From: Delftia acidovorans
GTDB lineage: Bacteria; Pseudomonadota; Gammaproteobacteria; Burkholderiales; Burkholderiaceae_C
Direction: 5' to 3'
Assembly (NCBI GenBank): GCA_031286585.1
Contig: JAITUC010000021.1
Location: 1-64,000, forward strand
DNA: 64,000 bases
Part shown: one piece after another, positions 48,592-57,701 of the stretch
Layout: each line of letters begins with the position of its first letter
Position numbering within the stretch: the stretch's first letter is position 1
Translations under genes and position numbers: made by a program
The notes under the pieces: generated by a model
Told to the model about the DNA's origin: nothing
The model's database searches: none
What the model saw: only the letters and a program-made list of their open reading frames with translations

Positions 48592-49962
48592 TTAGCCCCA
48601 AAGCCGGTTGATATCGTTGAAAAAGGCGACGGACATCATCATCATCAAAACCGCCACGCCTGCACGCTGCAAGCGTCCGGCCCAGACTTCCGACACGCTT
48701 CGGCCAGTCACGCCCTCCCAAAGATAATACATCAGGTGCCCGCCATCGAGCACCGGCAGGGGGAGCAAGTTGAGAACCCCCAGGCTGATGCTTATCAGCG
48801 CCAGGAACGAGAGATATTGCACCAGGCCCATGCTGGCCGAGCGCCCCGCATAGTCGGCAATGGTCAAGGGACCGCTGATGTTCTTGAGCGATGCCTCGCC
48901 TATCACCATGCGGCCCATCATGCGCAGCGTCAGCGACGACAGTTCCCAGGTGCGCTGCACGCCTGCCCACAGGCCCTCCAGCGGACCGCGCTGCACCAGA
49001 GCCATCTCGGGAGCACTGCCGATGTAGGCACTGATGCGGGCAATGCTCTCCTTGCCATCTTCCGAGCGGCCCAGATCGGGCAGCACGGGGATCTGCAGCT
49101 GCCTGCCATCGCGCTCCACCAGCCACACTTGCTGCTGGACCTGGCCCGATGCGCCCATCTTGCGGATGAGATTGCGCAGTTGGGTGCCATCATCCACCGG
49201 GGTGCTGCCCACGCGCAGCACCAGATCGCCCTCGCGCAGGCCGGCCTTTTCGGCGGCGCCACCGGCAATCACCTTGTCCAGCACGGGCTGCGTCCAGGGC
49301 CCCAGCAGACCCAGACGCTCGAAGAAAGCCGCATCAGGCTCGCCCTGCACCTGCCCGGCCAGTGCCAGCCGCAGTTCGGACGGAGCGGTGCGCCGGCCCT
49401 GGAGCACTTCCATGCGCACCGACTCGTCGTCAAGCGCGGCGCGGGTCAGTGTCCAGCGCAGATCATTGATGGAGCGAACCTCTTCCCACTCCTGGTCGCC
49501 CAAGGCGATTCGCAGCACGCGATCGCCACCCTGCACGCCCGCCATCTGCAGCACCGTGCCCGCCGGCGGCGTGGCCAATCGCGCCACGGGCTCCTGCATG
49601 CCCATCCAATTGACGATGGCCAGCAACGCAATGGCCAGCACGAGATTGGCCACCGGACCTGCCGCCACGATGGCCGCACGCGCGCCCAGCGACTGGGTGT
49701 TGAAGGCCAGATGGCGCTGATCGGCAGGGACTTCGCCCTCACGCTCGTCGAGCATGCGCACATAGCCGCCAAGCGGCAGTGCGCCGATGACGAATTCCGT
49801 GTCCGAACCTTTGCGCTTCCAGCGCAGGATGGGACGACCGAAGCCGACGGAAAACCGAAGCACCTTCACGCCGCAGGCCACAGCGACGCGGTAGTGGCCC
49901 CACTCGTGCACGGCGATCAGCACGCCCAGCGCGACCACGAATGCAACTACGGTCAGCAACAA
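48592..49962 (-). CDS. rseP: RIP metalloprotease RseP
   Basis: 456 residues. Site-2 protease that cuts anti-sigma factor RseA and remnant signal peptides. The zinc site is HEWGH (His19, Glu20, His23) in the first membrane helix, with LDGGHLMYYL near the C-terminus as third ligand. Two PDZ domains lie between. It starts at TTG, with AGGAG six bases upstream and no better ATG. It lies between dxr and bamA, coupling envelope stress control to outer-membrane assembly. Confidence 0.96.
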   Translation of the reverse strand: MLLTVVAFVVALGVLIAVHEWGHYRVAVACGVKVLRFSVGFGRPILRWKRKGSDTEFVIGALPLGGYVRMLDEREGEVPADQRHLAFNTQSLGARAAIVAAGPVANLVLAIALLAIVNWMGMQEPVARLATPPAGTVLQMAGVQGGDRVLRIALGDQEWEEVRSINDLRWTLTRAALDDESVRMEVLQGRRTAPSELRLALAGQVQGEPDAAFFERLGLLGPWTQPVLDKVIAGGAAEKAGLREGDLVLRVGSTPVDDGTQLRNLIRKMGASGQVQQQVWLVERDGRQLQIPVLPDLGRSEDGKESIARISAYIGSAPEMALVQRGPLEGLWAGVQRTWELSSLTLRMMGRMVIGEASLKNISGPLTIADYAGRSASMGLVQYLSFLALISISLGVLNLLPLPVLDGGHLMYYLWEGVTGRSVSEVWAGRLQRAGVAVLMMMMSVAFFNDINRLWG

Positions 49963-50044
49963 TTGATACTCCTTTGAATCCCATGCGCACCTGGATACCG
50001 TCGCGCGCCCGCCGAAAAACCCGGTCTGGCCCGCGAAGCCGGTA

Positions 50045-51223
50045 TTACAGCTGCCACTGCCGCGCCACGGTGTGCGCGATTTCGCGGGCCTTGGCGTCCA
50101 GGGCCAGCAGGTCGTCCAGGCTGCCCAGTGTAGGCGGCAGCAAGGTTTCGAGAGTGCGCAAATTCACAGCGTGGATACGGTCAAATGCCAGGCGCCGCTC
50201 CAGGAAGGCGGCAACGGCGACTTCATTGGAAGCATTGAGAACCGCCGTAGTTCCCTCGCTGGCGAGCAGCGCCTGCCAGGAAAGATGCAGGCCCGGAAAG
50301 CGCACGGCATCCGCCTCTTCGAAGGTCAGGGCCGACAGCTTTGCGAAATCCAGGGGCGCCGCGCCGCTGGCGATGCGCCGCGGCCAGGCCAGGCCACAGG
50401 CGATGGGCACGCGCATGTCGGGCGTACCCAGTTGCGCCAGCACCGAGGCATCCTTGAACTGCACCATGGAGTGCACGATCTGCTGCGGATGGATGACGAC
50501 CTTGATCCTGTCGGGAGCCATGTCGAACAGCCAGCGTGCCTCGATCACCTCCAGCGCCTTGTTCATCATGGTCGCCGAGTCCACGGAGATCTTGCGGCCC
50601 ATGGAGAAGTTCGGGTGCGCGCAGGCCTGCTCCGGCGTGATCTCGGACAAGGTGGCCGGATCGCGCAGGCGAAAGGGTCCGCCCGACGCCGTGAGCAGCA
50701 GACTGTCCACGCGATCGGGCCAGCTGGCACGGTCTTCCGGCAGGCACTGGAAAATGGCCGAATGCTCGCTGTCTATGGGCAGCAGGGTCGCGCCGTGGCG
50801 CTTGACGGTGTCCATGAACAGTGCGCCGCCAACGACCAGAGCCTCCTTGTTGGCCAGCAGCAGGCGCTTGCCCGCGCGTGCGGCCGCCAGGCAAGGTGCA
50901 AGGCCCGCCGCACCGACGATGGCCGCCATGACGGCATCGACCTCGGGATGCGAGGCGATCTGCTCCAGCGCGTCTGGCGACTGCAGCACTTCGGTCGCCA
51001 GCCCATTGCTGCGCAGTTGTTCAGCCAGCAGCTTCGCGTGCGGCGCGCTGGCCATGACGGCATAGACGGGCTTGAATTCCGCGCACTGGCGCAGCATCAG
51101 GTCCACTTGCGTGGCCGCGCTGAGCGCAAAGACTTCGTAGTGCTCGCGGTGGCGCGCCACCACATCCAGCGTATTGGTACCGATGGAGCCCGTGGAGCCC
51201 AGGACGGTGATTTTCTGCTTCAT
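50045..51223 (-). CDS. dxr: 1-deoxy-D-xylulose 5-phosphate reductoisomerase
   Basis: 392 residues. Second step of the MEP isoprenoid pathway. The NADPH motif ITVLGSTGSIGTNTLDVV opens the protein. NKEALVVGG, DSEHSAIFQCL, and the metal and substrate loop (TASGGPFR, SMGRKISVDSATMMNKALE) are present. Its ATG overlaps the cdsA stop (ATGA). It supplies precursors for undecaprenyl phosphate made by UppS, two genes upstream. Confidence 0.98.
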   Translation of the reverse strand: MKQKITVLGSTGSIGTNTLDVVARHREHYEVFALSAATQVDLMLRQCAEFKPVYAVMASAPHAKLLAEQLRSNGLATEVLQSPDALEQIASHPEVDAVMAAIVGAAGLAPCLAAARAGKRLLLANKEALVVGGALFMDTVKRHGATLLPIDSEHSAIFQCLPEDRASWPDRVDSLLLTASGGPFRLRDPATLSEITPEQACAHPNFSMGRKISVDSATMMNKALEVIEARWLFDMAPDRIKVVIHPQQIVHSMVQFKDASVLAQLGTPDMRVPIACGLAWPRRIASGAAPLDFAKLSALTFEEADAVRFPGLHLSWQALLASEGTTAVLNASNEVAVAAFLERRLAFDRIHAVNLRTLETLLPPTLGSLDDLLALDAKAREIAHTVARQWQL

Positions 51224-52074
51224 GAATGCGCGAAAGAGGAAAGCATCATGGCCAGCGGCAGGGTCGGCAGCAGGGCATCGACACGGTCAAGCACGCCGCC
51301 ATGGCCGGGCAGCAGACCACTGCTGTCCTTGACGCCCACGCTGCGCTTGACCAGGGATTCGACCAGGTCGCCGACCACGCTCATCGCGGCCATGAACACA
51401 ACCGCCAGCAGCAGGAACCAGGCCCCGCGCGCCAACAGCAACGAATAGAAACTGGGCACGGCCACCGCGTAGTGCCGGTCCCCCCAGACCCAGGCCAAGG
51501 CCAGCACCAGCACGCCGGCCATGCCGCCCCACACGCCTTCCCAGCTCTTGCCAGGACTGATCGAGGGAGCAAGCTTGGACTTGGTGAATTTCAGGCCCAG
51601 GGTCCGGCCTGCGAAATATGCGAAGACATCGGCCACCCAGACCAGCACCAGAACCGACAGCAGGAAGTTGATGCCCATCATGCGCGCCTGCACCACGGCC
51701 ACCCAGGCCAGCCACAGGGCCAGCACTCCGCCGACCAGACGCACAGGCCCCGCAATGCGCGGCCAGCCGGCCACGCCTGCACGCAGCAGTGCCGCGCCGC
51801 CCAGCACCCAGGCGGAGCCGGCGACCACCCAGACCGCGGCCAGGGGTCGCTCCAGCCAGCCTGCAGCCCAGGCTCCCACGCACATCGCCGTGCAGATGGC
51901 ACCTATGCCGATGGCACCAGCGGAGCCAAAGCCGTTGAGACGACCCCATTCCCAGGCACCCGCCGCCATGAGCACAAGAACCACCACGGCGAACGGGACG
52001 CCCGTCGGATAGAACAGCGCAGGCAGCAAGATGGCCAACAGGATCAGGGCGGTGATGACTCGCTGCTTGAGCAT
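51220..52074 (-). CDS. cdsA: Phosphatidate cytidylyltransferase
   Basis: 284 residues with about eight membrane helices. Makes CDP-diacylglycerol for all phospholipids. The full family signature is present near the C-terminus (SLVKRSVGVKDSSGLLPGHG followed by GVLDRVD). AGGGGGAG directly precedes the ATG at 52074. It lies 13 bases after uppS. Confidence 0.97.
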   Translation of the reverse strand: MLKQRVITALILLAILLPALFYPTGVPFAVVVLVLMAAGAWEWGRLNGFGSAGAIGIGAICTAMCVGAWAAGWLERPLAAVWVVAGSAWVLGGAALLRAGVAGWPRIAGPVRLVGGVLALWLAWVAVVQARMMGINFLLSVLVLVWVADVFAYFAGRTLGLKFTKSKLAPSISPGKSWEGVWGGMAGVLVLALAWVWGDRHYAVAVPSFYSLLLARGAWFLLLAVVFMAAMSVVGDLVESLVKRSVGVKDSSGLLPGHGGVLDRVDALLPTLPLAMMLSSFAHS

Positions 52075-52087
52075 GGCTCCCCCTTGT

Positions 52088-52834
52088 TCAGGTCGTCTGT
52101 TGATGGGACGACTTCGATTGTGATTGGTGTACTTGCGCGGAGGTCTGGCCGAAGCGCCGCTCGCGCGAAGTGAAGGCGGCAATGGCCTCGTCCAGGCAGG
52201 CCTCGTCGAAATCAGGCCACAGGCTGGCACTGAAGAAGAGCTCTGAATACGCGGCCTGCCACAACAGGAAGTTGCTGATGCGCATCTCCCCGCCGGTGCG
52301 GATCAGCAGGTCCGGGTCGGGCACATGGGCCAGCGCAAGCGCGCGGTCCAGGCTCTGCGGGGTGATGGGTTCGCCCTGCTCTGCCAGCCGGGCTGCTGCC
52401 TGGGCAATGTCCCAACGCCCGCCGTAGTTGAAGCAGACATTGAGCACCAGGCGGTTGTTGTGTGCCGTGACCTGCTCGGCCTGGGCCAGGCCCGCGCACA
52501 CTTTCTCGCTCAGGCCGCTGCGGTCGCCAATGAAATGCAGGCGCACGCCATCGCGGCTCAACTGCTGCACTTCCTTGGCAAGCGCGTTGGCCAGCAGGCC
52601 CATGAGACCGGAAACCTCCTCTTCGGGGCGATTCCAGTTCTCGGAAGAGAAAGCGAAGACGGTCAGGACCTGCACGCCGCGCTGGACGCAGGCGCGGGCA
52701 CAGCGGCGCAGCGATTCCACGCCCTGCTTGTGGCCGGCCAGTCGCGGCAGAAAGCGGCGATTGGCCCAGCGTCCATTGCCATCCATGATGACGGCAATAT
52801 GGCGCGGCACCGCGCCGGAGTCTTGGTTTGTCAA
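52088..52834 (-). CDS. uppS: Undecaprenyl diphosphate synthase
   Basis: About 248 residues from a TTG start. Elongates farnesyl diphosphate to the C55 carrier used for peptidoglycan and O-antigen. The catalytic motif HIAVIMDGNGRWANRR lies at residues 11-26. FAFSSENWNRP, FNYGGRWDI, DLLIRTGGEMRISNFLLWQ and AYSELFF are intact. No ATG lies close enough upstream; TTG at 52834 has AGGG nine bases before it and fits the family length. GTG at 52810 is an alternative. Confidence 0.95.
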   Translation of the reverse strand: MTNQDSGAVPRHIAVIMDGNGRWANRRFLPRLAGHKQGVESLRRCARACVQRGVQVLTVFAFSSENWNRPEEEVSGLMGLLANALAKEVQQLSRDGVRLHFIGDRSGLSEKVCAGLAQAEQVTAHNNRLVLNVCFNYGGRWDIAQAAARLAEQGEPITPQSLDRALALAHVPDPDLLIRTGGEMRISNFLLWQAAYSELFFSASLWPDFDEACLDEAIAAFTSRERRFGQTSAQVHQSQSKSSHQQTT

Positions 52835-52869
52835 AGGTACAGGCCCTGAGGCAAGCGAGGCAGAACGCC

Positions 52870-53430
52870 TCAGACCGCCATGATGTCTTGTTCCTTGGCA
52901 GCCACCAGCACGTCGATCTCGGTGATGTGCTTGTCGGTCATCTTCTGGACATCGGCTTCGCAACGCTTTTGGTCGTCTTCCGAGGCTTCCTTGTCCTTGA
53001 CCAGCTTCTTGACGGCTTCGTTGGCGTCGCGGCGCAGGTTGCGCACGGCGATCTTGGCGGCTTCGCCTTCGTTGCGGGCCAGCTTGGTCATTTCCTTGCG
53101 GCGTTCCTCGCTCATGGGGGGCATGGGCACGCGGATCAGATCGCCCAGCGAGGCAGGGTTCAGGCCCAGATCGCTTTCGCGGATGGCCTTCTCCACCTTG
53201 GCGGACATGCTCTTTTCCCAGGGCTGCACGCTGATGGTGCGCGCATCGAGAAGGTTCACGTTGGCCACCTGGGACAGCGGCACCATGGAGCCGTAGTAAT
53301 CCACGTGGATGGAGTCCAGCAGCGAGGGGTTGGCACGGCCGGTACGCACACGCGCAAGATTGTTCTTGAGCGCTTCGATGGACTGACCCATCTTGGACTC
53401 GGCGGTCTTCTTGATGTCTGCAATCGTCAT
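52870..53430 (-). CDS. frr: Ribosome recycling factor
   Basis: 186 residues. With EF-G it splits post-termination ribosomes. The three-helix-bundle sequence is typical ([20 protein letters not shown], then [31 protein letters not shown]). AAGGA precedes the ATG at 53430. It lies 43 bases after pyrH and 35 before uppS. Confidence 0.98.
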   Translation of the reverse strand: MTIADIKKTAESKMGQSIEALKNNLARVRTGRANPSLLDSIHVDYYGSMVPLSQVANVNLLDARTISVQPWEKSMSAKVEKAIRESDLGLNPASLGDLIRVPMPPMSEERRKEMTKLARNEGEAAKIAVRNLRRDANEAVKKLVKDKEASEDDQKRCEADVQKMTDKHITEIDVLVAAKEQDIMAV

Positions 53431-53473
53431 GTTCTTGTTCCTTGAAGAGCTGTGAAACGCGGGATCAAAACGC

Positions 53474-54196
53474 TCAAGCGTACACCAGCGTGCCCTCATC
53501 CTCGCCCATGACCACGCGCTTGAGCGCGCCGGGCTTGATGATGGAGAACACCCGGATCGGCAGCTTCTGATCGCGGCACAGCGCAAAGGCAGTGGCGTCC
53601 ATGATGCCCAGGTTGCGCGAAATGGCCTCGTCGAATGCCAGCTTGTGATAGCGGGTCGCGTCGGGATTCTTCATCGGGTCGTCGGTGTAGACGCCATCGA
53701 CCTTGGTGGCCTTGAGCACCACCTCGGCACCGATCTCCGCGCCGCGCAGTGCGGCAGCCGTATCGGTCGTGAAGAACGGGTTGCCGGTGCCGGCGGCGAA
53801 CACCACTACCTTGCCCTCTTCGAGATACTGCAGGGCCTTGGGGCGCACATAGGGCTCCACGACCTGCTCGATGGCAATGGCCGACATGACGCGGGCGATG
53901 AGGCCCTGCTTGTCCATGGCATCGGCCAGGGCCAGGGCATTCATCACGGTGGCCAGCATGCCCATGTAGTCGGCAGTGGCGCGGTCCATCCCGACCGAAC
54001 CACCGGCCACGCCACGGAAAATATTCCCTCCACCGATCACCACGGCCACCTGGACACCCACGCGGGTGACTTCGGCGATTTCGGAGACCATGCGCTCGAT
54101 GGTGGCACGGTTGATGCCGAACGAGTCGTCGCCCATGAGCGCCTCACCGGACAGCTTGAGCAGGATGCGCTTGTGGGCCGGTGCGGCGTTGGACAT
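53474..54196 (-). CDS. pyrH: UMP kinase
   Basis: 240 residues. Phosphorylates UMP to UDP. Amino-acid-kinase family motifs are present: [41 protein letters not shown] and [16 protein letters not shown] lies before the ATG at 54196. The enzyme is usually GTP-activated and UTP-inhibited, complementing CarAB regulation elsewhere in the window. Confidence 0.98.
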   Translation of the reverse strand: MSNAAPAHKRILLKLSGEALMGDDSFGINRATIERMVSEIAEVTRVGVQVAVVIGGGNIFRGVAGGSVGMDRATADYMGMLATVMNALALADAMDKQGLIARVMSAIAIEQVVEPYVRPKALQYLEEGKVVVFAAGTGNPFFTTDTAAALRGAEIGAEVVLKATKVDGVYTDDPMKNPDATRYHKLAFDEAISRNLGIMDATAFALCRDQKLPIRVFSIIKPGALKRVVMGEDEGTLVYA

Positions 54197-54260
54197 GGTG
54201 TTTCTCCGAAGGGTGGGTGGTGATGGATGGTGAAGGGAACGGTTCAGGCGCTCGGACGAA

Positions 54261-55157
54261 TCAGGCGCCGGCCTTGGCAGCGGCCACCTGGGCAGCCACT
54301 TCGGCAGCGAAGTCGTCAACCTTCTTTTCGATGCCTTCGCCGACCACGTACAGGGTGAAGCCCTTGACGTTGGTGTTGGCGGCCTTGAGCATCTGGGCCA
54401 CGGTCTGCTTGCCGTCGGCAGCCTTCACGAAGACCTGGTCGGCCAGCGAGACTTCCTTCAGGTACTTCTGCACCGAGCCTTCGACCATCTTGGCGACGAT
54501 GTCGGCAGGCTTGCCGGATTCGGCAGCCTTGGCGGCGGCAACGGTGCGTTCCTTTTCGATCAGCTCGGCAGGCACGTCAGCGCTGGTCACGGACACGGGC
54601 TTCATGGCGGCCACGTGCATGGCAACGTCCTTGGCAGCGGTGGCATCGCCTTCGAACTCGACGACCACGCCGATGCGCGAACCGTGCAGGTACGAGGCCA
54701 GGCTGGTGCCGTCGAAACGCTTGAAGCGGCGGAAGGACATGTTCTCGCCGATCTTGCCGATCAGGCCCTTGCGCACGTCTTCCAGGGTGGGGCCGAAACC
54801 GTCCTGCTCATAGGCCAGGGCGCTCAGCGCGGCCACGTCAGCGGGATTGTGCTCGGCGACCAGCTTGGCGGCGGCATTGGCCATCGCGATGAAGCTGTCG
54901 TTCTTGGACACGAAGTCGGTTTCGCTGTTGACTTCGATCATGGCACCCTTGCTGCCATCGATGAAGGCGGCGATCACGCCTTCAGCGGTCACGCGCGAGG
55001 CGGCCTTGCCGGCCTTGGTGCCCAGCTTGACGCGCAGCAGCTCTTCGGCCTTGACCAGATCGCCCTCGGCTTCGGTCAGGGCCTTCTTGCATTCCATCAT
55101 GGGCGCGTCAGTCTTTGCGCGCAGTTCAGCCACCATGCTTGCGGTAATTGCAGCCAT
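54261..55157 (-). CDS. tsf: Elongation factor Ts
   Basis: 298 residues. Nucleotide exchange factor for EF-Tu. The N-terminal UBA-like domain and signature ([16 protein letters not shown]) and the core TDFVSKND segment are intact. GGAG lies before the ATG. It is separated from rpsB by 113 bases holding a strong terminator-like hairpin. Confidence 0.98.
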   Translation of the reverse strand: MAAITASMVAELRAKTDAPMMECKKALTEAEGDLVKAEELLRVKLGTKAGKAASRVTAEGVIAAFIDGSKGAMIEVNSETDFVSKNDSFIAMANAAAKLVAEHNPADVAALSALAYEQDGFGPTLEDVRKGLIGKIGENMSFRRFKRFDGTSLASYLHGSRIGVVVEFEGDATAAKDVAMHVAAMKPVSVTSADVPAELIEKERTVAAAKAAESGKPADIVAKMVEGSVQKYLKEVSLADQVFVKAADGKQTVAQMLKAANTNVKGFTLYVVGEGIEKKVDDFAAEVAAQVAAAKAGA

Positions 55158-55201
55158 CGTATTTCTCCAATGTCAGTTCGATTCGTTACAGGATTTCGGC
55201 T

Positions 55202-55228
55202 AAAAAAACGGGGCTACCCTGAGCCCCG
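55202..55228 (-). terminator. Terminator/attenuator between rpsB and tsf
   Basis: On the minus strand CGGGGCT-CAGGGT-AGCCCCG is followed by seven T. It should set the S2 to EF-Ts ratio, as an intergenic attenuator does in E. coli. Confidence 0.85.
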
Positions 55229-55270
55229 CTTCTTATTCAGCGACGAGGTCGCTCAGCCGGACAAGCTCAA

Positions 55271-56023
55271 TCAGGCAGCGGATTCTTCCACTTCCACGAA
55301 CTCGTCACCGCTCTCGCCGGATGCAGCCTTGACCACGTCGGTCAGTGCAGCAGCACGGCCTTCCAGGATCGCGTCGGCGATGCCTTGGGCGTACAGTTGC
55401 ACAGCCTTGGCAGAGTCGTCGTTACCGGGGATGACATAGTCGATGCCTTCGGGGTTGTGGTTGGAGTCAACCACGCCGACCAGGGGGATGCCCAGCTTCT
55501 TGGCTTCGGCCACGGCGATCTTGTGGAAGCCCACGTCGATCACGAAGATGGCGTCGGGCAGGCTGTTCATGTCCTGGATGCCGCCGATGTCCTTTTCCAG
55601 CTTTTCCAGTTCGCGGACGAACATCAGCTGTTCCTTCTTGCTCATGGCTTCCAGGCCGGCTTCTTGCTGGGCCTTCATTTCCTTCAGACGCTTGATGGAC
55701 GTCTTGACGGTCTTGAAGTTGGTCAGCATGCCGCCCAGCCAGCGCTGGTCAACGAAGGGCACACCAGCGCGCTGGGCTTCCGCAGCCACCAGTTCGCGGG
55801 CCTGGCGCTTGGTGCCGACCATCAGGATCGTGCCGCCGTTGGATGCCAGTTGCTTGACGAACTTCTGGGCGTCCTGGAACATCGGCAGCGACTTTTCCAG
55901 GTTGATGATGTGGATCTTGTTGCGGTGGCCGAAGATGAAGGGGGCCATCTTGGGGTTCCAGAAGCGGGTCTGGTGACCGAAGTGGACGCCTGCTTCCAGC
56001 ATATCGCGCATAGTGACGGACAT
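55271..56023 (-). CDS. rpsB: Small subunit ribosomal protein uS2
   Basis: 250 residues. The N-terminal [20 protein letters not shown] and the core [13 protein letters not shown] are typical of uS2. The coiled-coil insertion (about 100-160) and an acidic C-terminal tail are present. GAGG precedes the ATG. It heads the rpsB-tsf-pyrH-frr block and has a leader of about 210 bases. Confidence 0.99.
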   Translation of the reverse strand: MSVTMRDMLEAGVHFGHQTRFWNPKMAPFIFGHRNKIHIINLEKSLPMFQDAQKFVKQLASNGGTILMVGTKRQARELVAAEAQRAGVPFVDQRWLGGMLTNFKTVKTSIKRLKEMKAQQEAGLEAMSKKEQLMFVRELEKLEKDIGGIQDMNSLPDAIFVIDVGFHKIAVAEAKKLGIPLVGVVDSNHNPEGIDYVIPGNDDSAKAVQLYAQGIADAILEGRAAALTDVVKAASGESGDEFVEVEESAA

Positions 56024-56232
56024 ATGAATACCTCAAAGGTTAGGTCTAAAATCCAGCCCGACAATTGCGCCCTGGAACACAGGGAGCAACACCTTGAAGG
56101 GACTGGTTTGCGATTGACTTTGCGCGGAGGTCGCAAGCATGGGCAGGCATTCTTGACGAACACTCGGCACCCAGCAGCTTTCGCCTGACGCCCGGCAACC
56201 CCGGAGAAAATCAGGGTGAACCCCTAGCAAAG
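56024..56232 (-). promoter_or_regulatory. rpsB leader, possible S2 autoregulatory element
   Basis: About 210 untranslated bases follow the predicted start of transcription, with several GC-rich stretches able to pair. The rest of this 369-base gap (to 56392) carries the two divergent promoters and no gene. In other bacteria rpsB is repressed by S2 through its leader; that is the basis for the suggestion. Confidence 0.4.
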
Positions 56233-56239
56233 CCGCAAG

Positions 56240-56245
56240 ATTCTA
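56240..56245 (-). promoter_or_regulatory. Extended -10 of the rpsB promoter
   Basis: TGC-TAGAAT on the minus strand. The extended TGn compensates for a poor -35. Confidence 0.55.
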
Positions 56246-56392
56246 GCACACGCAACCCCTCAATCGAGGCTTCGCGCTCAAAGCACGCTCACTCCTCTCA
56301 CGGCCACGGCAGTTGAACAAGATGCACACACTCCTGTAGTGATAGCTGCATCCGCTTGATAATCCGGGCACTTCAGCAGATTCCACCCCAAA

Positions 56393-57664
56393 ATGAACAT
56401 CGCGATTGTGGGCGCCGGCAGCATTGGCGTTGCGACAGCCCACGCACTGGCACAGGCCGGCCACGAGGTCACCGTCTACGAGCGTCACGGCACCGCAGCC
56501 GAAGAAGCCAGCTTCGGGCATGCCGGCTGGCTGGGCCCCAGCCTGCTACAGCCCTGGAGCGTCCCCGGCCTTTCGACCGCCGAACGCTCCCCCACCCTCC
56601 CCGGCCGACAGGCCCTGCCGCGCCTGGGCTCCGGAAACCTCGCGGCCCAGTTGCGCTGGCTATGGCAATGGCGCCAGGCCGGGCGACAACTGCGCAAAGG
56701 CCACGCGCCCACACCCGCCATGGCGGCGCTGGAAACGCTGACGCAGCGCAGCCAGCAGTTCCAGCAATCTCTTTGGCGGCAATGGGAGTTTGATCCGGAA
56801 TATGTCGCCGGAAGCCTGGTGCTGCTGGGCAGCGAAGCCGAGCACGAACAGCTGAAGCCTGCACTGGACGCACTCGCCGAGGCCGGCACCCGCTGCGAGG
56901 CACTGGATGCCACCCAGACCCGGTTGCGCGAACCCGCCCTGGGCGAGGAAACCACGCTCGCAGGCGCCCTGTATTTCCCGCAGGCAGGCGCCGCCAACGG
57001 CCGCCTTGCCACGCTGATGCAACGCCAGGCGGCGCAGACGGCAGGAGCACGCTTCGAGACGCAGCGCATGGTGCAGGGCTTGCAGCCTGGCGGCACCGGG
57101 CGCACCGCACGCCTGCAACTGCAGGGCGAAGATCCCCCCCGGGCGCACGACGCCATCGTCGTCTGCGCTGGCGCCGAGGCCGCGAAACTGCTCACGCCGC
57201 TGGGCCTGCGCCCACCCATGATCGCCTTGCACGGCTATGGCGTCAGCGCACCTTTGCGCGATCAAGGCTATGCACCCCGCCACGCCATCGTGGACTGGAG
57301 TGAACAGATGACCCTGGTCCGCCTGGGCCAGCGCATGCGCATCGTGGCCGGCGCGGAATTGGGCCGCCGCAGCCCCATGCATGAGTCCACGCTGCAGCGC
57401 ATGTACCATCGGCTCAACATGGTTTTCCCTGGCAGTTCGGTGCTGGCCTCGGGCGTGCAGATCTGGCATGGCACGCGCATGTGCACAGCCGATGGACTGC
57501 CGCTGGTGGGCGCCAGCGGACTGCCCGGCATCTGGCTCAACCTGGGCCACGGCAGCTGCGGCGCAGCCATCGCGCAGGGCTGCGCAGGCATGCTGAGCGA
57601 CCTGATGGACAACCGCGCCAGCTTCCTGGACAGCGCACTGCTCGATCCGCGCCGCTTCGGCTGA
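56393..57664 (+). CDS. DadA-like FAD-dependent D-amino acid dehydrogenase
   Basis: 423 residues of the DAO superfamily. The N-terminal FAD motif is NIAIVGAGSIGVATAHALAQ, followed by the glutamate-ended second strand (VTVYERH). A segment SFGHAGWLGPSLLQPWSVPG matches the DadA family, and C-terminal GIWLNLGHGSCGAAIAQGCA closes the FAD site. DadA enzymes oxidise D-amino acids at the inner membrane. No alanine racemase or Lrp-type regulator is adjacent, so the substrate is open. nnr follows after 37 bases. Confidence 0.85.
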   Translation: MNIAIVGAGSIGVATAHALAQAGHEVTVYERHGTAAEEASFGHAGWLGPSLLQPWSVPGLSTAERSPTLPGRQALPRLGSGNLAAQLRWLWQWRQAGRQLRKGHAPTPAMAALETLTQRSQQFQQSLWRQWEFDPEYVAGSLVLLGSEAEHEQLKPALDALAEAGTRCEALDATQTRLREPALGEETTLAGALYFPQAGAANGRLATLMQRQAAQTAGARFETQRMVQGLQPGGTGRTARLQLQGEDPPRAHDAIVVCAGAEAAKLLTPLGLRPPMIALHGYGVSAPLRDQGYAPRHAIVDWSEQMTLVRLGQRMRIVAGAELGRRSPMHESTLQRMYHRLNMVFPGSSVLASGVQIWHGTRMCTADGLPLVGASGLPGIWLNLGHGSCGAAIAQGCAGMLSDLMDNRASFLDSALLDPRRFG

Positions 57665-57701
57665 CCGCCCCCGCCCGGCATCGGACCGCTATGCTCGGTC
57701 C

